A stretch of DNA of 64,000 bases from Acarospora socialis (lineage: Eukaryota; Ascomycota; Lecanoromycetes; Acarosporales; Acarosporaceae): contig JAMYGW020000003.1 in assembly GCA_025617375.2 (NCBI GenBank), positions 1,736,001 through 1,800,000 on the forward strand. Reading direction: 5' to 3'. Shown one piece after another: positions 11,290 through 23,612 of this stretch (positions are counted from its first letter, which is position 1; each line of letters starts with the position of its first letter). The translations under genes were made by a program, and so were the position numbers. The notes under the pieces are model-generated. The model did no database searches, was not told the origin of the DNA, and was given only the letters and a program-made list of their open reading frames with translations.

Positions 11290-13010
11290 AGAGATTAATA
11301 ACAAGAAAAAGAAATGATAGAGACTTCTAGACTATGTTTTTAGTCAGATACATGCTTTAGTTACTGAGAGTAGCAAGAACAGTTGCATTGTTCTTGACTG
11401 TGTTCATCATCACAGTGAATCTTAAAACACTTGAAAGCTGACAAAGAAGAAAAGAATAAAAAAGTCAACATTCATTAAGCAGAAAAACTGTTCTTATTTG
11501 ATCTATATATTATTTAGAGAAGTTCAACAAGAAGAAAAAAGAAAGACATGACTTATTAACATAAAGAATGACAGTCACAATCACTCTTTCATGTCAGATT
11601 TCTTTACATACTTTTCACATTAAACCTGAAAGCCTGAATCAGATAGAGCTAGACAGTTAGTTTATACACATTGAGTGATCTCAATATTTTACACACAGTC
11701 AGTCAGAATTCTCAATCTTGACAAGCTGAACATGACTGCAAAGCAATACTATAACTTAGTATGATTGCAAGAAGCAAAGATCAAGAAGAAGAAGATGAAT
11801 ATCTTACTTACAAGTCTTACTTTAGTCAAGTTTCACATCATTATTTTTGAGAAGTATGAGATAGACCCTCAAATTCAGAAAAGAACAGCTCACATTATTG
11901 ATCAAATCTTCTTCTGCTTCTCTGAGCAAATAATTTTAGCTAGACACTTTGTTAGCAATTGAATGCTAGAAGTGAACACAATATTTAAGACAAACAAGCT
12001 TCACTTATTTCTTTCTGTTGTTATCAGCATCATCAATACTGATTTGACATTTTCTGTTGTCTTCTTCTTTATAATCTCTGAATTGACTGAGTTTTTCACA
12101 TTTATTAAGAAACAAATGCAGTCTCTTATGTAATACAACTGCTCTGAACTCAGAATTGTTGTAGAAGATTAAACAAAGAATTTCATAGTCTTCATAACTC
12201 AGACAGAGACTCAACAACAGAAGAAAGAAGAAAGATGAGAAGAAGAACAAGAAGAAAAACAAGTTATTCTGCAATTGTATGAGCAACATGCTGTTCAAAA
12301 CATAAAAAAATGAGTGCTTCAATCAGAAAGATATAACAAGAAGAAGTATAACAATCTTACTGACTATATTTGAAACTATGTAAAGTTCAAGATCATGAAT
12401 AAGATTGAACAGCAATGAGAATAACTTCTTACAGAGTTTAAGATTTTAGAAAAAGACTATCTTGTTGAAAACTGAGTTTCTAAAGAGCATCAGTTTGTCA
12501 GAATATACATAAAGAAATACTTAAATTTTGAAGTCAACTTCATTCAGTGAGTTGAAAGCTATCACAATGTTGTCAAGAAAAGTCTCAATCAACAGATATC
12601 TGTTTCTGAAACATGCACTAAACTGTTAAGTCAGCTGAATAATCTTACTTGAAGACTTGTGAAGAAAGAAGATTGCAGTTAAATTGACATATCTCATTTT
12701 ATTGACAGAAAGATCTTTCAGATCATGCTGAGTTATGTTATTTATTATGTTTTTGTTCTTCTTGCTTCAGAGTGAAAGCACACAAAGACATGAGTATTGC
12801 AAATTGAGAAAGAAAAAAAAGAGAAATCAAAGAAATCTGAATGCTTGTTAGCACATGAACTACTCATAAGATATGATCTATCTTGTTGTCACTGAATGTA
12901 TTCAGCAATTTTAGAAGAAATATTTCTTTCACTTTTTCTTCTACATCTCTGCTGATTGCTTAATGATTTTGCAATTGTTTCTGACAACTGAACAATTGCA
13001 TTCAATTCAG
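11290..13010 (+). pseudogene. MULE-type (Mutator-like) DNA transposase relic
   Basis: Plus-strand frames carry the parts of a fungal Mutator-like transposase in order. A FAR1-like N-terminal DNA-binding region ends with a conserved Asn-x-Ser-His-Asn-His block near 11,570. A linker follows with MTAKQYYNL at about 11,735. The start of the MULE catalytic core is at about 11,959-12,075, where the usual MLDxTYKTN block reads MLEVNTIFKTN, so the first catalytic Asp now reads Glu. The second core block (usually VTDRD) appears as VVED at about 12,155. A C-terminal SWIM-like region with a Cys/His pair and a LSLFLLH block lies at about 12,877-12,990. Many stops, mostly TGA/TAA, interrupt it, and no terminal inverted repeats or 9-11-bp target duplication were found. 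It would have moved DNA by cut-and-paste; it is now inactive. Confidence 0.7.
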
Positions 13011-13663
13011 TAAAGTTAGATGAGAAGACAGAGAAACATTGTCAACATAAAAGACAAGATCAAAAAGAAAAAGATTGATTTCATAATGCTGAACAAGATG
13101 TAGTTCTAAAGTCAGCATTAGTCATTGTTGTCACATAGAAGAAACTCAACTCACAGAACTCAAAACACTTTGCAGCTGTCTTCAAAGAAAACAACAAATG
13201 TGTAACAGCAGACATGCTGCAGCAAATAGAGTGATGAGAATGTTCAAATCTTGTCTCACAACTGCTCAAAGTTCTTTCAACAAACAGTCTTTGTCAGTTC
13301 AAATTAAAAGAAAATATTAGAAAGCAAGCAATAATGAGTTTTGAGATTGCTGAGATTGAGACTTGTTGCAAGCAAATAACAGTGACAGTGACAGCAACTC
13401 AGAGTAACAATATTTAAGTTGTATCTTTTTCTTCTCTTTCTTCTACTTTCTTTATTGTCTCATTTTCACTCTTTTCTTCTTCTTCTTCTTCTCTTTCTTT
13501 CTATGACTGAATGATCTGTGACATCTCTTCTTCTTTCTTTTCAATTATTATACTCTTCACTTTACTCACTCTACTCACTGACTCTTCAGCAAGCACAAAT
13601 TGATTTTTTGATCAAGTGTTGAAGTTCATGATCAAGAAGAAGATGAGTGAGAAGATGAGAGAG
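13011..13663. other. Mutated spacer with a pyrimidine-rich tract
   Basis: It may hold the decayed 3' end of the MULE element. The notable feature is a TTC/CTT-rich stretch at about 13,425-13,560, including a run of TCT repeats near 13,472-13,490. No gene is supported. Confidence 0.4.
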
Positions 13664-14008
13664 AAGTTGTGCTCAAAAGATATACACATCTTAAAGATGT
13701 GCACACTTGAAAGATATACATGCTTTGAGGGTGTGAGCACTTCAAATATATACACTCTTGAAAAATATGCAACTAAAAGATGTGTGCACTCAGAAGTATA
13801 CACACTTGAAGAGTATGCATGACTGAAAAATTTGTGCACTCAAAAGATATACACACTTGAAGAATATGCACAACTGAAAGATGTGTGCACTCAGAAGATA
13901 TACACTCTTGAAGAATATGCATGACTGAAAGATGTGTGCACTTAAATGTATACACACTTGAAGAGTATGAATGTCTAAAAGTATACACAATTGAAGAATA
14001 TACACATT
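13664..14008. repeat. 51-bp tandem array
   Basis: TTGAA-type unit starts fall at 13,707, 13,758, 13,806, 13,857, 13,908 and 13,958, so spacing is 51, 48, 51, 51 and 50. A partial unit follows at 13,991 and degenerate sequence precedes the array. Each unit holds GTGTGCAC-like palindromic cores and a TATACAC block. The period is 17 codons, and both strands have short open frames across it, but these follow from the repeat and are not evidence of a gene. Confidence 0.8.
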
Positions 14009-14271
14009 GCAGCAATTTCTGACTGAGAAATCACATGTAGCTCAAGTACCTGAATTTAGTTAGTCTTATGCTTAGATTCAGATCTGTGAATATAATGAGT
14101 CAGAATTGAAGCTACAATGAGTGAAAAAGTCAGAATTGAATGAGTCAAAGAAACTCTTAAAAAGCAGTCAACAGTGCTTAGCAACAATAGAAAGCAGTGC
14201 ATTTAAGATAATTGCACACTACATCAGTCATCTCAATCAGAGTTTTGAACAAAAATGAGTCAATCTGTTGA

Positions 14272-14276
14272 GAAGT
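14272..14276. repeat. Target-site duplication GAAGT, left copy
   Basis: GAAGT stands directly before the nested element and again at 15,993-15,997 directly after it. The unsplit 3' LTR of the Copia element has a single GAAGT at the matching place, which proves the insertion. Confidence 0.9.
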
Positions 14277-14493
14277 TGTTATGGTTATGCTCTAGTCTAT
14301 TTGCTTGTGACATCACTTAAATCTTATATAACTTTCACACAGTAGCTAGAGCAGAACAACAACAGACTTATACTTATACACTTGATTCAGATAGTCATGA
14401 CTCTGATTTACATACTATTTACTATATGACATTGAGCTCAATAGAACACTACTGAGAACTTAACTTCTCATTGTGAGTATTGCACTTCTGACA
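14277..14493 (+). repeat. 5' LTR of the nested small element
   Basis: 217 bp, TG..CA ended, matched by 15,776-15,992. Confidence 0.9.
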
Positions 14494-15655
14494 AATGATA
14501 GCATCAATGATTTGATTTTATATCTTCATCTAAATCTTCTTATTCACCTCATTCATTTGACTCTTTCATTAGATTTGTCAAATTCACCTACTATGACCTT
14601 CTACAACAACAACAACAGTTATTTTATCTCAGATCTCTACTATGACAACTACAATGATGAATACTATGATCTTTATGTCTATTTTCAGCAAGCAAGAATG
14701 CTGATCACTTATGCTCAAGATATCACACAAATCACATTTATTTGTGAGTCTTCTAAACTCACATCACCATCATTATCTGTTCATCTCAGTGATGATAACA
14801 TCAAAACTATTGCAAAGCAAGCAGTTAATGAGATCTTTTGTCAATTCAACAATCTACATTGTCAAATCAAGTCTATAGAACATACATCTTCACTTGAGTC
14901 TCTCATCAAATCTTCAATTCAGTCTTCTATATCAAGAACATCAATTCAGTCTATTCAGACTACTATCTCTATTCTTCATACTTGTATGAAGATTACTAAG
15001 TCTAAGAATAAGAATACAGACATTGTTGAGTTTTTTATTAATTATGTTGTTGAGTTCTTCATTAAGTACATTGTCAAGTTCTTCACTGTCACTCAAAACA
15101 TTGCTTAAAACATCATCATGACATTTTGTGCATCTATATGTCTATTTGTGGTGTTGATGAGTCTGACTCAGACTAAATTCATGGCAAATTCAGCTTCTAT
15201 CACTCAACATTCATTTTAAATGTGTACATTCTGTTTTGTTTTTGATTCTGGTGAAAAACACTGTGATTTTATCATCATATGAATTCATTATATTTGTTGA
15301 ATTTACAGTCTCAATATTGACCACCAAACCCACCATATAATCCTGTAACAACAACATCAAATCAGTTTTAAAATCAGTCTTTATATCAGTATGAATGATA
15401 CTCATCACACAAATTATGAAATCACTGTAATCACTATGCTTCAGTCATCATACAAAATGAATCTATTGATAAGTCATGAGTCTACAACATCACTGAAGAT
15501 GATGCTGATGTTATTAACAAGATTTATGAGACTTACTACTATGACTCATTGAACAATGCATACAAATTTGTCACAAAATGCTCTCACTGTCACTTTCACT
15601 TCAATATATATGACAAGCTCATAGAGCATATACAAAGAGAAGGGCATGAGGCATA
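14494..15655 (+). pseudogene. Gag-like fossil frame of the nested element, ending in a C2H2-type motif
   Basis: Plus-strand interior coding remnants start near the 5' LTR and end at about 15,655. The N-terminal part is open for about 200 codons and is rich in Asn, Tyr, Ser and Ile. A Pro/Asn-rich stretch lies near 15,320-15,350. The C-terminus has Cys-x2-Cys-x12-His-x5-His (about 15,577-15,645). A finger at the end of a single structural frame resembles the gag-like proteins of small fungal LTR elements. That assignment is inference, and it is treated only as a broken fossil. Confidence 0.5.
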
Positions 15656-15775
15656 GAGATTTGCATAGTAGTTACTATGGAATTCTCAAATCACTGTGAT
15701 ATTTGCTTTGATGAATAGACACTGGTGAGTGTTTTGCAATGAGGGCATTGCATTTTTGTTTTGTTGTGAGCATAT

Positions 15776-15992
15776 TGTTATGGTTATGTCCTAGTCTATT
15801 TGCTTGTGACATCACTTAAATCTTATATAACTTTCACACAGTAGCTAGAGCAGAACAACAACAGACTTATACTTATACACTTGATTCAGATAGTCACAAC
15901 TCTGACTTACATACTATTTACTATATGGCATTGAGTTCAATAGAACAATACTGAGAACTTAACTTCTCATCATAAGTATTGCACTTCTGACA
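15776..15992 (+). repeat. 3' LTR of the nested small element
   Basis: 217 bp, TG..CA ended, followed by the duplication GAAGT. A GGG-containing stretch just upstream (about 15,740) is one of the few G-runs in the area. Confidence 0.9.
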
Positions 15993-16619
15993 GAAGTGCA
16001 GTGTTCTAGCTGCTTTCATAGTCTTAGTTGAAACTAACATCAGAGATTACTCATTATTCATATAGTCTGCATGACAGAGCATATGAATAAACAATTTTTA
16101 CAATTCATGTTGATCACAGTCAAGTCAACAGTGTACATTTCACTAAATAGACAGTTAATCAGTAGTATAGCACAAGTATTCTTTTATCTTTCAATAAATT
16201 CAATAAATTATGAACTCAGATTAGCAAGAAGCTTTTTAGAGAAAGTGCATACTGTTTTAGTGTCTTAACAGCTTGATATGAAAACTCAAAAATTGAACAA
16301 AACAAATATTACTGATCATTGATACAGAGTTTTAAAATTAAACAAAACAACATTTTCAACAGCTTAATACAGAATCAAAATAAACACTCTTGATCATCAA
16401 TATAAAACTTAAAGATTAAGCAAAACAACATTCTTGACACTCAATACAGAGCTTTAAGATTGAGCAAAATGAAACTTATTGATGATTTAATATGATGCTC
16501 AATGATTAAGTAAACAAGTACACACACTTCTTCTTTCTCTTATTTACATTATCTTTTTTTATACATCTTAATACTTCACTTTATTCATTTCTTATACTAC
16601 ATACTGACTGTTATCAAAA

Positions 16620-19600
16620 ACTACATCATGAATTTTGACAACTTTTTCATGAAACAATGATTCATCTCAATTCTCAGTCACAAGAACTTCAATCAATGAT
16701 TCATTTTTATGAGAAAATAACTGATAAATGAAGATCTATGATATATCATTGAAATCTCAGTAATTGACACTTCTGTCAGTGACTTCTTTTTTTTATTCAG
16801 TAATTTTGATTTTAAAAGTCAGAAGTCTGACACAAAAACTCTGTACTGACTCATCATCTATATTAGTGCAGATGATCAGAAATACATTGCAGACAAAATT
16901 AATGTAAAAAACATTTAAAATATCTTGAAGTTCAAATACAAGAAGAAGCTGCAGATCACTGAAAGATAATATTTAACAAAGTTTATTGAATACAGAATGT
17001 CAACAAATGTATTTATTAATGAAGCATAAATATATCTCAGCAAACTGAACAGAAAAATTGCTGTGATTCAGTCTGATATAACTGATCTATTTAAGTCTGA
17101 ACAACAATTTCAGATACTTCTTCAAGCATTATTTGAGAATTACACAGTGATTTACAACACAATTAACACTCAAGACACTTCAAACATTAAAAGAAGTCTG
17201 TAGAAGCTTCAAGAAAAAAAAATACAATTAAAGACTGTTGAGACTGTCTTATAAACAGATTAATGCAAAGAGAAAAACTTGACACACTCATATCAGCATG
17301 ATGTGAAATATCATTATTAAAGATCATTAAGCTTCAGCAATGACTGCTTTTCTCAGTAAAAATTAATTAAATATTTTTTTTACTGTGATTCTCATTGTAT
17401 CTGAAACTGTAAATATCTTTTTGCTGTTCACAAAAACATTGAGTTAAAAAAGTTATCTGTTTTAATCACAGTCAAATCAGTCAGAAAGTCAGACAAGTTG
17501 TCTGCAGACAACTTACATCATAAAAATAAAATAAAATTTAAGAACAGAAACAGAAAGCATAGAGTTTTTGATGTTGAGATTGAAAAAAACAATGATTCAT
17601 TCTCATTTGAGTTTGATGCAGAGAAAGATAATGAGATTGTCACTCAGTTTAAGAAAGTTGTCAGTAAGATATTCAACTTTGAATGAATTGTGAATTCTGA
17701 ATGCTTCATACACATAATTGATTAATGTCAACTCTTCAGTGATTCTTTGATATATATATGATGTTAAAGAATTAAAGTTGAGAGAAAACACTTATACTCT
17801 CATTACTGTGAAGTAACTGTGATGTGAAATAAATTCAGAAACTTTGTGAATCTAAGTTTAACATTTTATGTGTCTAAACTAGAAGTTAATCTTTTATTGA
17901 GAAAGCAAATATACAAAATGAAATTGCAGAAAAGCTTTGATCAGCACAGTCTTTATATGTGAAATAAACATAACAATGTTATGATAAAAGTGTCTGAGCA
18001 GAATGATATCTACATAATTAAACACATTGTAAAAGAACTGAATGAGTTTGTTCTGTTATCTGTCATACACATATTATTCAATTCAGAGATGATTCTTTCA
18101 ATCACAATATTGAATATAAACTCTCAGATGCAGACTGATCTATTAAGCTTTGTTGACACTTTATTTTCTGTTGACACTTTATTTTTAAGTGAAAAGATCA
18201 AGATCTACAAGCTGTAACATCAATAATTTGTTCATCTTAACTTTACAAAGCTTTATAATCTTCACAAAATCATGACTCTTAAGAAATCAATTTTCATTGC
18301 TGAAGACAAGAAGAATGTGTGTGAAGTTTGTGTTATTATTAAGTTTGTCAATCAGTGAAAGCACACTGTGAATGAGTAAAATATCAATATTCTTGTTCTG
18401 ATTTTCATTGATATATGTGATTTTTTATCTCTGTCATTTATTGAACATCAGTACTTTCTGAAAATTGTGAACAATTATTTTTGAAAGACATAAACAATAT
18501 TGCTGAAACAATGCAATAATGTTTCACAGAAACTACAAGAGTGATGATTAAAGATTGAGTTTCAAATTGATGTGAGAGTTCTTACTGTACAAAGTGACAA
18601 TGTCACAGAATTGAGATCAATTTTGAATGACTGATGCAGATTTTTTGACATTACACTGCAGTACACTGTGTTTTACATGTCTATTCAAAATAATATTGCT
18701 GAAAGAATCATCTGTATCACTGAAAATTCAATGTATATTATGATTAAGAAGACAGAACTTTCAATAAAGTTTTAAATAAAGAAAATGTAAACAGATATCT
18801 ATCTTCACAACTGAACAGCAACTGATTTTTTGATCAATGACAGATAAATAACTTTGAAGAAGATTTTCATTGATGTGCAGTCATTTATTGATTACATTTG
18901 TGTCTGAGATTGCAAGTACTACTTCTATATTGATTTCAAGTTGTTGTTGAAGAGCAGACAGAATAAGTTCATGAATTAAGAATGAATGAAAGTTTTTATG
19001 AATTATGCAAATAAAATCACAAAACAGTATCTGCTTTAAACTTCAGATCTTAAGCAGATCATTAAGAGTTATGCTGTGAAGTTCATTGAGAATGAAAAGA
19101 AAGACAGTATTGATCTTAAACTGTAAAGATAAATGTTGAATATTTTGTTTGAACAAAAATCAGTTGAATAATCATAAAAGAATATAATCATCATGAATTC
19201 TACAGCATTTACAACTCTGTTTATTGTTTCTGAGCAGATTTATAGATTTAAATTCATGAGTTTAGATGATAAAGAAGAATATAAGTTGACTGTAAACAAT
19301 TTTGACATATTTTCATCAAACATTCATATAATAAATAAATTAATCACAGTCAACTTAAACAGATCACAGACAAGTGAATAAAATGAAATTAAGCAGTTTT
19401 TATATATTGAAGTTTCTGTCAGCAAGATACTGAATATTTTAACTGAGAAAGTCAAAACATTCTTGTGTGTTGAGATTCTGAAGAGAAAATGAAATGATAA
19501 CAATAAAGATTTTGATGAGTTTATGATCAAGATATTACAGATTATGCTGATGTTTACAGTATTCATCATAGATAATAAGAAAGACACTGAAAATATTAAA

Positions 19601-21190
19601 TCTGATATTTTCATTTTTGTCATCTATGCTGAAGCAGTGAAAGACTCAGTCTGAGAAAAGATGTAAAAAAATGCTATTTATATAGAATTAATGATTCTGA
19701 CAGTCAACAGAACATGAAAAGAAATTGTGTCATCAAAGAACACAAATATAGTGATCAATAAATGAGTATTCAAACTTAAGCTGAACACTGATGAATTTTT
19801 GAACAAGTTTAAGATAAAAGTTATAATGAGAGATTTCTCACAGATATATAACATTGATTATGAAAATATTTTCACATTTACAGTTAAGTTTGACACTCTT
19901 TGAGTCTTTCTTGTCATCATTGTTCTTAAAAATCTTGAATATCATCAAGTAAATATAAATAATGTCTTCACAAAATTCTTTTTTAAAAAGATCATCTACA
20001 TAACAGCTTTTTCTGAAGTTCAAGTTGCATCTAACTGTGCACTATATATACTGTGTAGTTTTTATGATTTGAAGCAAACTATATAAAACTGACATAAATG
20101 ATGTGTCACTGATTTGCACAAGTTAAACTTTCATTAAAGCAATATTGATTTATGTCTTCTCATCAACAGCATCAAAAGAATCATGCTGCTTCTCTATGTG
20201 AACAATATAATTGTAGTCTCAGCAAATCTAATACACATTCTTTGATTTAAGAAAGCTCTTGTGAAAATGTTCAAAATTAAGAATTTAAGAAAGACACAGA
20301 AAATTTTTGACATATAAGTCACACATAATCACAAGAGAAGAACTCTACATCTAAATCAGACTCATTATGTGAACAAGATGTTGAAAGATCTTTATATGCA
20401 GTTCAATAAGCACAAAATCATAATGATTTTACTCAATGAATATAATGCTCTTCATCTCATTAACTCAGCTGATCAAAGAATAAATTAAAGACAGTATTAA
20501 CATACAGTTGAAAGTCTAATGTACACAACAATTCATACTTAATCAAACATTATCTTTGTTTTAAATCAATTAAATCAGTATCTTAATGATTTCACAGAAC
20601 ATCATGAACATGTACTTAAGAAACTGCTGTGATATGTGAAATTAATTATTAATTTTGATATTGTGTACAAGTTCAGTGAAAATTAAGTTATGCTTGAATA
20701 TTCTGACTTCAACTATGCATCAGACAAACAAGATTGAAAGTTAATTCTGAAATATATGTATATGTTTAAAAACAAATCAATATTATAAGTAAGTTAAAAG
20801 CAGAAATCTGTTGTCATCTTAATTACAGAAACTGAATACATAATTATGTCAATATGTGTAAAGACTGAGATCTGACTTACACAGATGCTGTAAGACATGA
20901 ATATAAACAAGTATTTTAAAGACAATTCATATCATGTGAACATCAAGAAAAATAAAGCTCATCAAGCAGTCTCATTTTTTCAGCTTAAGAAAGACAATCA
21001 GACTATCTTGATTCTGATTAAGAATGTATATGTGCATAAGTAATTAAAATATATTGACATTATCTATCATCATATCTGTGATCTGCACAAGTAAAATTAA
21101 ATTGATGTGAACTTTGTGCTCAGTTAAGACATAATAACTGATGAATTAATTAAATTTTTATCTAAATGAATCTTTAAGTGCTTTGTTGAA
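16620..21190 (+). pseudogene. Copia gag-pol fossil
   Basis: Parts in order on the plus strand are as follows. Gag of the UBN2-like type lies at about 16,630-17,300, with a decayed zinc-knuckle region near 17,370-17,420. The aspartic-protease region (IVNSECFIHII block) is near 17,690. The integrase region is at about 18,290-18,490 and beyond. Reverse transcriptase runs from about 20,000 to 20,300, with the LLYVNNIIVVS block near 20,190. RNase H is at about 20,700-20,880. The integrase-before-RT order defines Ty1/Copia. It is broken dozens of times. Confidence 0.85.
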
Positions 21191-21245
21191 CAACTGAGAC
21201 TTACTGTTAGTGAAAGTCAATAGATGTAGCATCATCAAGTAAGAG

Positions 21246-21464
21246 TGTTGAGAAGTGCAGTGTTCTAGCTGCTTTCATAGTTTTAGTTGAAACTAACATC
21301 AAAGATTGCTCATTATTCATATAGTCTGTGTGACAGAGCATGTGAATAGACAATCTTTACAATTCACATTGATCACAGTCAAGTCAACAGTGTATATTTC
21401 ACTAGATAGACAGTTAGTCAACAGTATAGCACAAGTATTCTTTTATCTTTCAATAAATTCAATA
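21246..21464 (+). repeat. Copia 3' LTR
   Basis: 219 bp, uninterrupted, followed by the CAATC duplication at 21,465-21,469. Confidence 0.9.
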
Positions 21465-21759
21465 CAATCAAACATTATGAACTCTAAGAGAAGACTTAAT
21501 CACTTGCATTTACAATCTTCAAATTTCAAATTCATCTATAAATATATTGAATTCAATCATTCAGGTATGCTCTACTCAAAGTAAATAAATGAATGAAAAC
21601 ATCTCACTTCATTCATTGAACAAGATGATGCTTCAAAGAAAGAAAAGATAAAAAAATGCAAGATCACAAATCATTCTCTAGTCAGCTTTCTCTCACTCAA
21701 TTCTGAACATACTTTCAGTATTCTATGCTGCAACATCTCTTCAATGAAGCTGATGCAAG

Positions 21760-23110
21760 TATTAAAATCAATTTTAAATTAAGTTGACTGATTAGAAGTT
21801 GCACTGAATGTGATGAAAGAGAAGAAATTCACAATTTATTGTGATGCATTCAAAAAGCTCATTCAGACTCACATTAAGAAAATTATAAAATAAGAAGAAC
21901 ACAGAGAAGATAAAGAGAAGAAGAATACACTGAAGTATATAAAGTGCTCTGATATTGACAGCAAGAATGATAATGATGACAATGAGATCAGAAAAGAATT
22001 TAAGAGTTTTGATGATAAATCTTTTGTGATAATTAATGAGAAGAATGAATATGAAAGTGATGAGTATGAAAATGATAATGAGAAAGATGATGAGAAAAAT
22101 AAGAAGAAAAATGAGAATGATGAAGATCAGAAAGATGAAGATGATGATGAAGACTATGAGAATGAACTTTCAGTCTAGCAATTGCAATGATTTTTAGCTT
22201 TAGAGTGTTCAGATTTCTTTATCTATGTTAAAAGAGAAAGAAATCAAGTTCATATATCTTTGTCACAACTTAATATAGTTTAATATCAGTTCTATGATGT
22301 TTCAGTAGACATTTGATTGAGAACAATAAATTTAAGTGTATCATAGTACAGAATTATGAACTCACAACAACTCAGTGCTTCATCAACTTCTTTTCATTCT
22401 GAAAGTAATATTTTCTTAATTATGCACTCAAGTCTGATGATCTTTAAGACTGACTAGTCATTAGATTCTGAAATCACTTCAAGTGTAATATACAATCAAC
22501 TCAGTTCAGAGTCAAACAATATGTCAAATCATTCAGTCACAGATTTCAATTGTGATTCAATTTGTTTCAGATGACAGAGACTGTTAACTGCAAGCAGTCA
22601 ACTCTTGATCTGTCTTGAAGAATAGTTCTTCTCAGATCTCAGAAAAATAGTTTTCACATTAAAAAGTGACATGAGCAGAAACATAAAGATGATCACATTT
22701 CTGAGATACAAACTTTGCAGAATAAAAATAAAACTCTGAAGAATGAAAATAGAACTCTGAAGAAAGAGAATAATACTTTAAAGAATGAAGTTCTGAAGAA
22801 TGAGAGAAGAGACTTTAAGATGATACTCTTAACTTTGAAAACAAAACATATAAAGAAATATAATTATCAACTCTGCAGATGTTCATACATCAGATTAGAT
22901 AGATTTTATGAGCATCTTTAAAAGAAAGATAGTGAGCATCAAACTCTAGCTCAAGAACTTCAGAGAAATACAAGATGTGAAAAGTGTGCAAAAGATTTCA
23001 GTACATGAATTGATTTTCATCAGCATATTTCTTGAAGTAAACAACACATTGTGAAAATCACAGAGAATGTCATATATTCAGAACTGAATAAAAGTAAGTA
23101 TCTGATTGCT
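21760..23110 (+). pseudogene. Relic with acidic tract, coiled coil and C2H2-like finger
   Basis: A single plus-strand frame can be followed with stop interruptions. It has a Lys/Asp/Glu-rich N-terminal part and a very acidic tract at 22,020-22,175. A Ser-rich middle follows. A heptad-like Lys/Asn/Leu/Glu segment (LKNENRTLKKENNTLKNE, 22,736-22,789) is a likely coiled coil. A motif Cys-x2-Cys-x12-His-x6-His sits at about 22,978-23,045. Layout (disordered region, coiled coil, C-terminal finger) resembles the gag-like protein of the small LTR element at 14.3-16 kb, but no LTRs were found around it. It could be a host gene relic or a structural gene of another element; I cannot decide. Confidence 0.45.
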
Positions 23111-23413
23111 GCTTCTTGTAGTGTTACTATTTTTGAAACAAGAAAATACTGATCTGTGCATAACAGTGTCTTCTTCATTAAAATCTTTCTCAATTACACT
23201 CAAGCTGAAAGATCAAGCATTCAGTATGATAGATCTGTAAGTTTTGTCTCACTTATTTTAGCTTCATAATAACTAATCATCTGTAAGTTAAGATTTAAAG
23301 TCAACAGAATATACATTTCACAATTCAGAGCAAATTCTTTCATCAGAAACTGAATTGAAGACAAAGTGTCTAATGTCTATTCTGATTCAGAGTTTAGCTT
23401 TTTTTAAATTTAC

Positions 23414-23612
23414 AGTTACTGATTTGAACTTTATATTGTCAGATTATCAGAACTCATTGACTCATGATTATGCAGTCACTTCACAAGCTGTTGTCTTTTT
23501 CAATTGTTAAGTCACTGATTTGAACTTTATGCTGACTGATAATGAGAACTTATCAGATTATGATCACATGATCATTTCACAAGCTTCAGTTTTTTTCAAT
23601 CACATAGTCAGT
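23414..23612. repeat. Imperfect 96-bp tandem duplication
   Basis: Two adjacent copies begin with AGTTACTGATTTGAAC (23,414) and AGTCACTGATTTGAAC (23,510). They share the following TTTCACAAGCT-type block. Differences are mainly transitions plus small indels. Confidence 0.7.

Larger units (their letters stand above)
14277..15992 (+). mobile_element. Small (1.7-kb) LTR element inserted in the Copia 5' LTR
   Basis: The 217-bp LTRs begin TGTTATGG and end CTTCTGACA, the normal TG..CA ends. They flank 1,282 bp of interior, with a perfect 5-bp duplication GAAGT outside. No polymerase or integrase region fits inside, so it is non-autonomous, between a TRIM and a gag-only element in character. LTR copies differ at about 11 sites, nearly all transitions. 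It inserted after the Copia element; both were then mutated. It is broken in several places. Confidence 0.9.
14266..16205 (+). repeat. Copia 5' LTR, split by the nested element
   Basis: LTR sequence occupies 14,266-14,276 and 15,998-16,205. Together this is 219 bp, exactly the 3' LTR length once the nested element and its 5-bp duplication are discounted. Confidence 0.9.
14266..21464 (+). mobile_element. Ty1/Copia LTR retrotransposon fossil containing a nested small LTR element
   Basis: The element has 219-bp LTRs beginning TGTTGAGAAG and ending TTCAATA, with short inverted ends TGTTGA/TCAATA. It is flanked by a perfect 5-bp duplication CAATC (14,261-14,265 and 21,465-21,469). The 5' LTR is split after its first 11 bases by a nested element. 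The interior (16,206-21,245, about 5.0 kb) holds Copia parts in Ty1 order on the plus strand. The two LTRs differ at roughly 16 sites, all transitions, so the divergence reflects mutation pressure and cannot date it. It is thoroughly broken, with dozens of breaks. Confidence 0.9.

Noticed and set aside
12005-12322. Minus-strand 105-codon frame, hydrophobic N-terminus
   Set aside because: It lies antisense to the MULE transposase catalytic region, and its composition is the mirror of Lys/Glu-rich codons on the plus strand.
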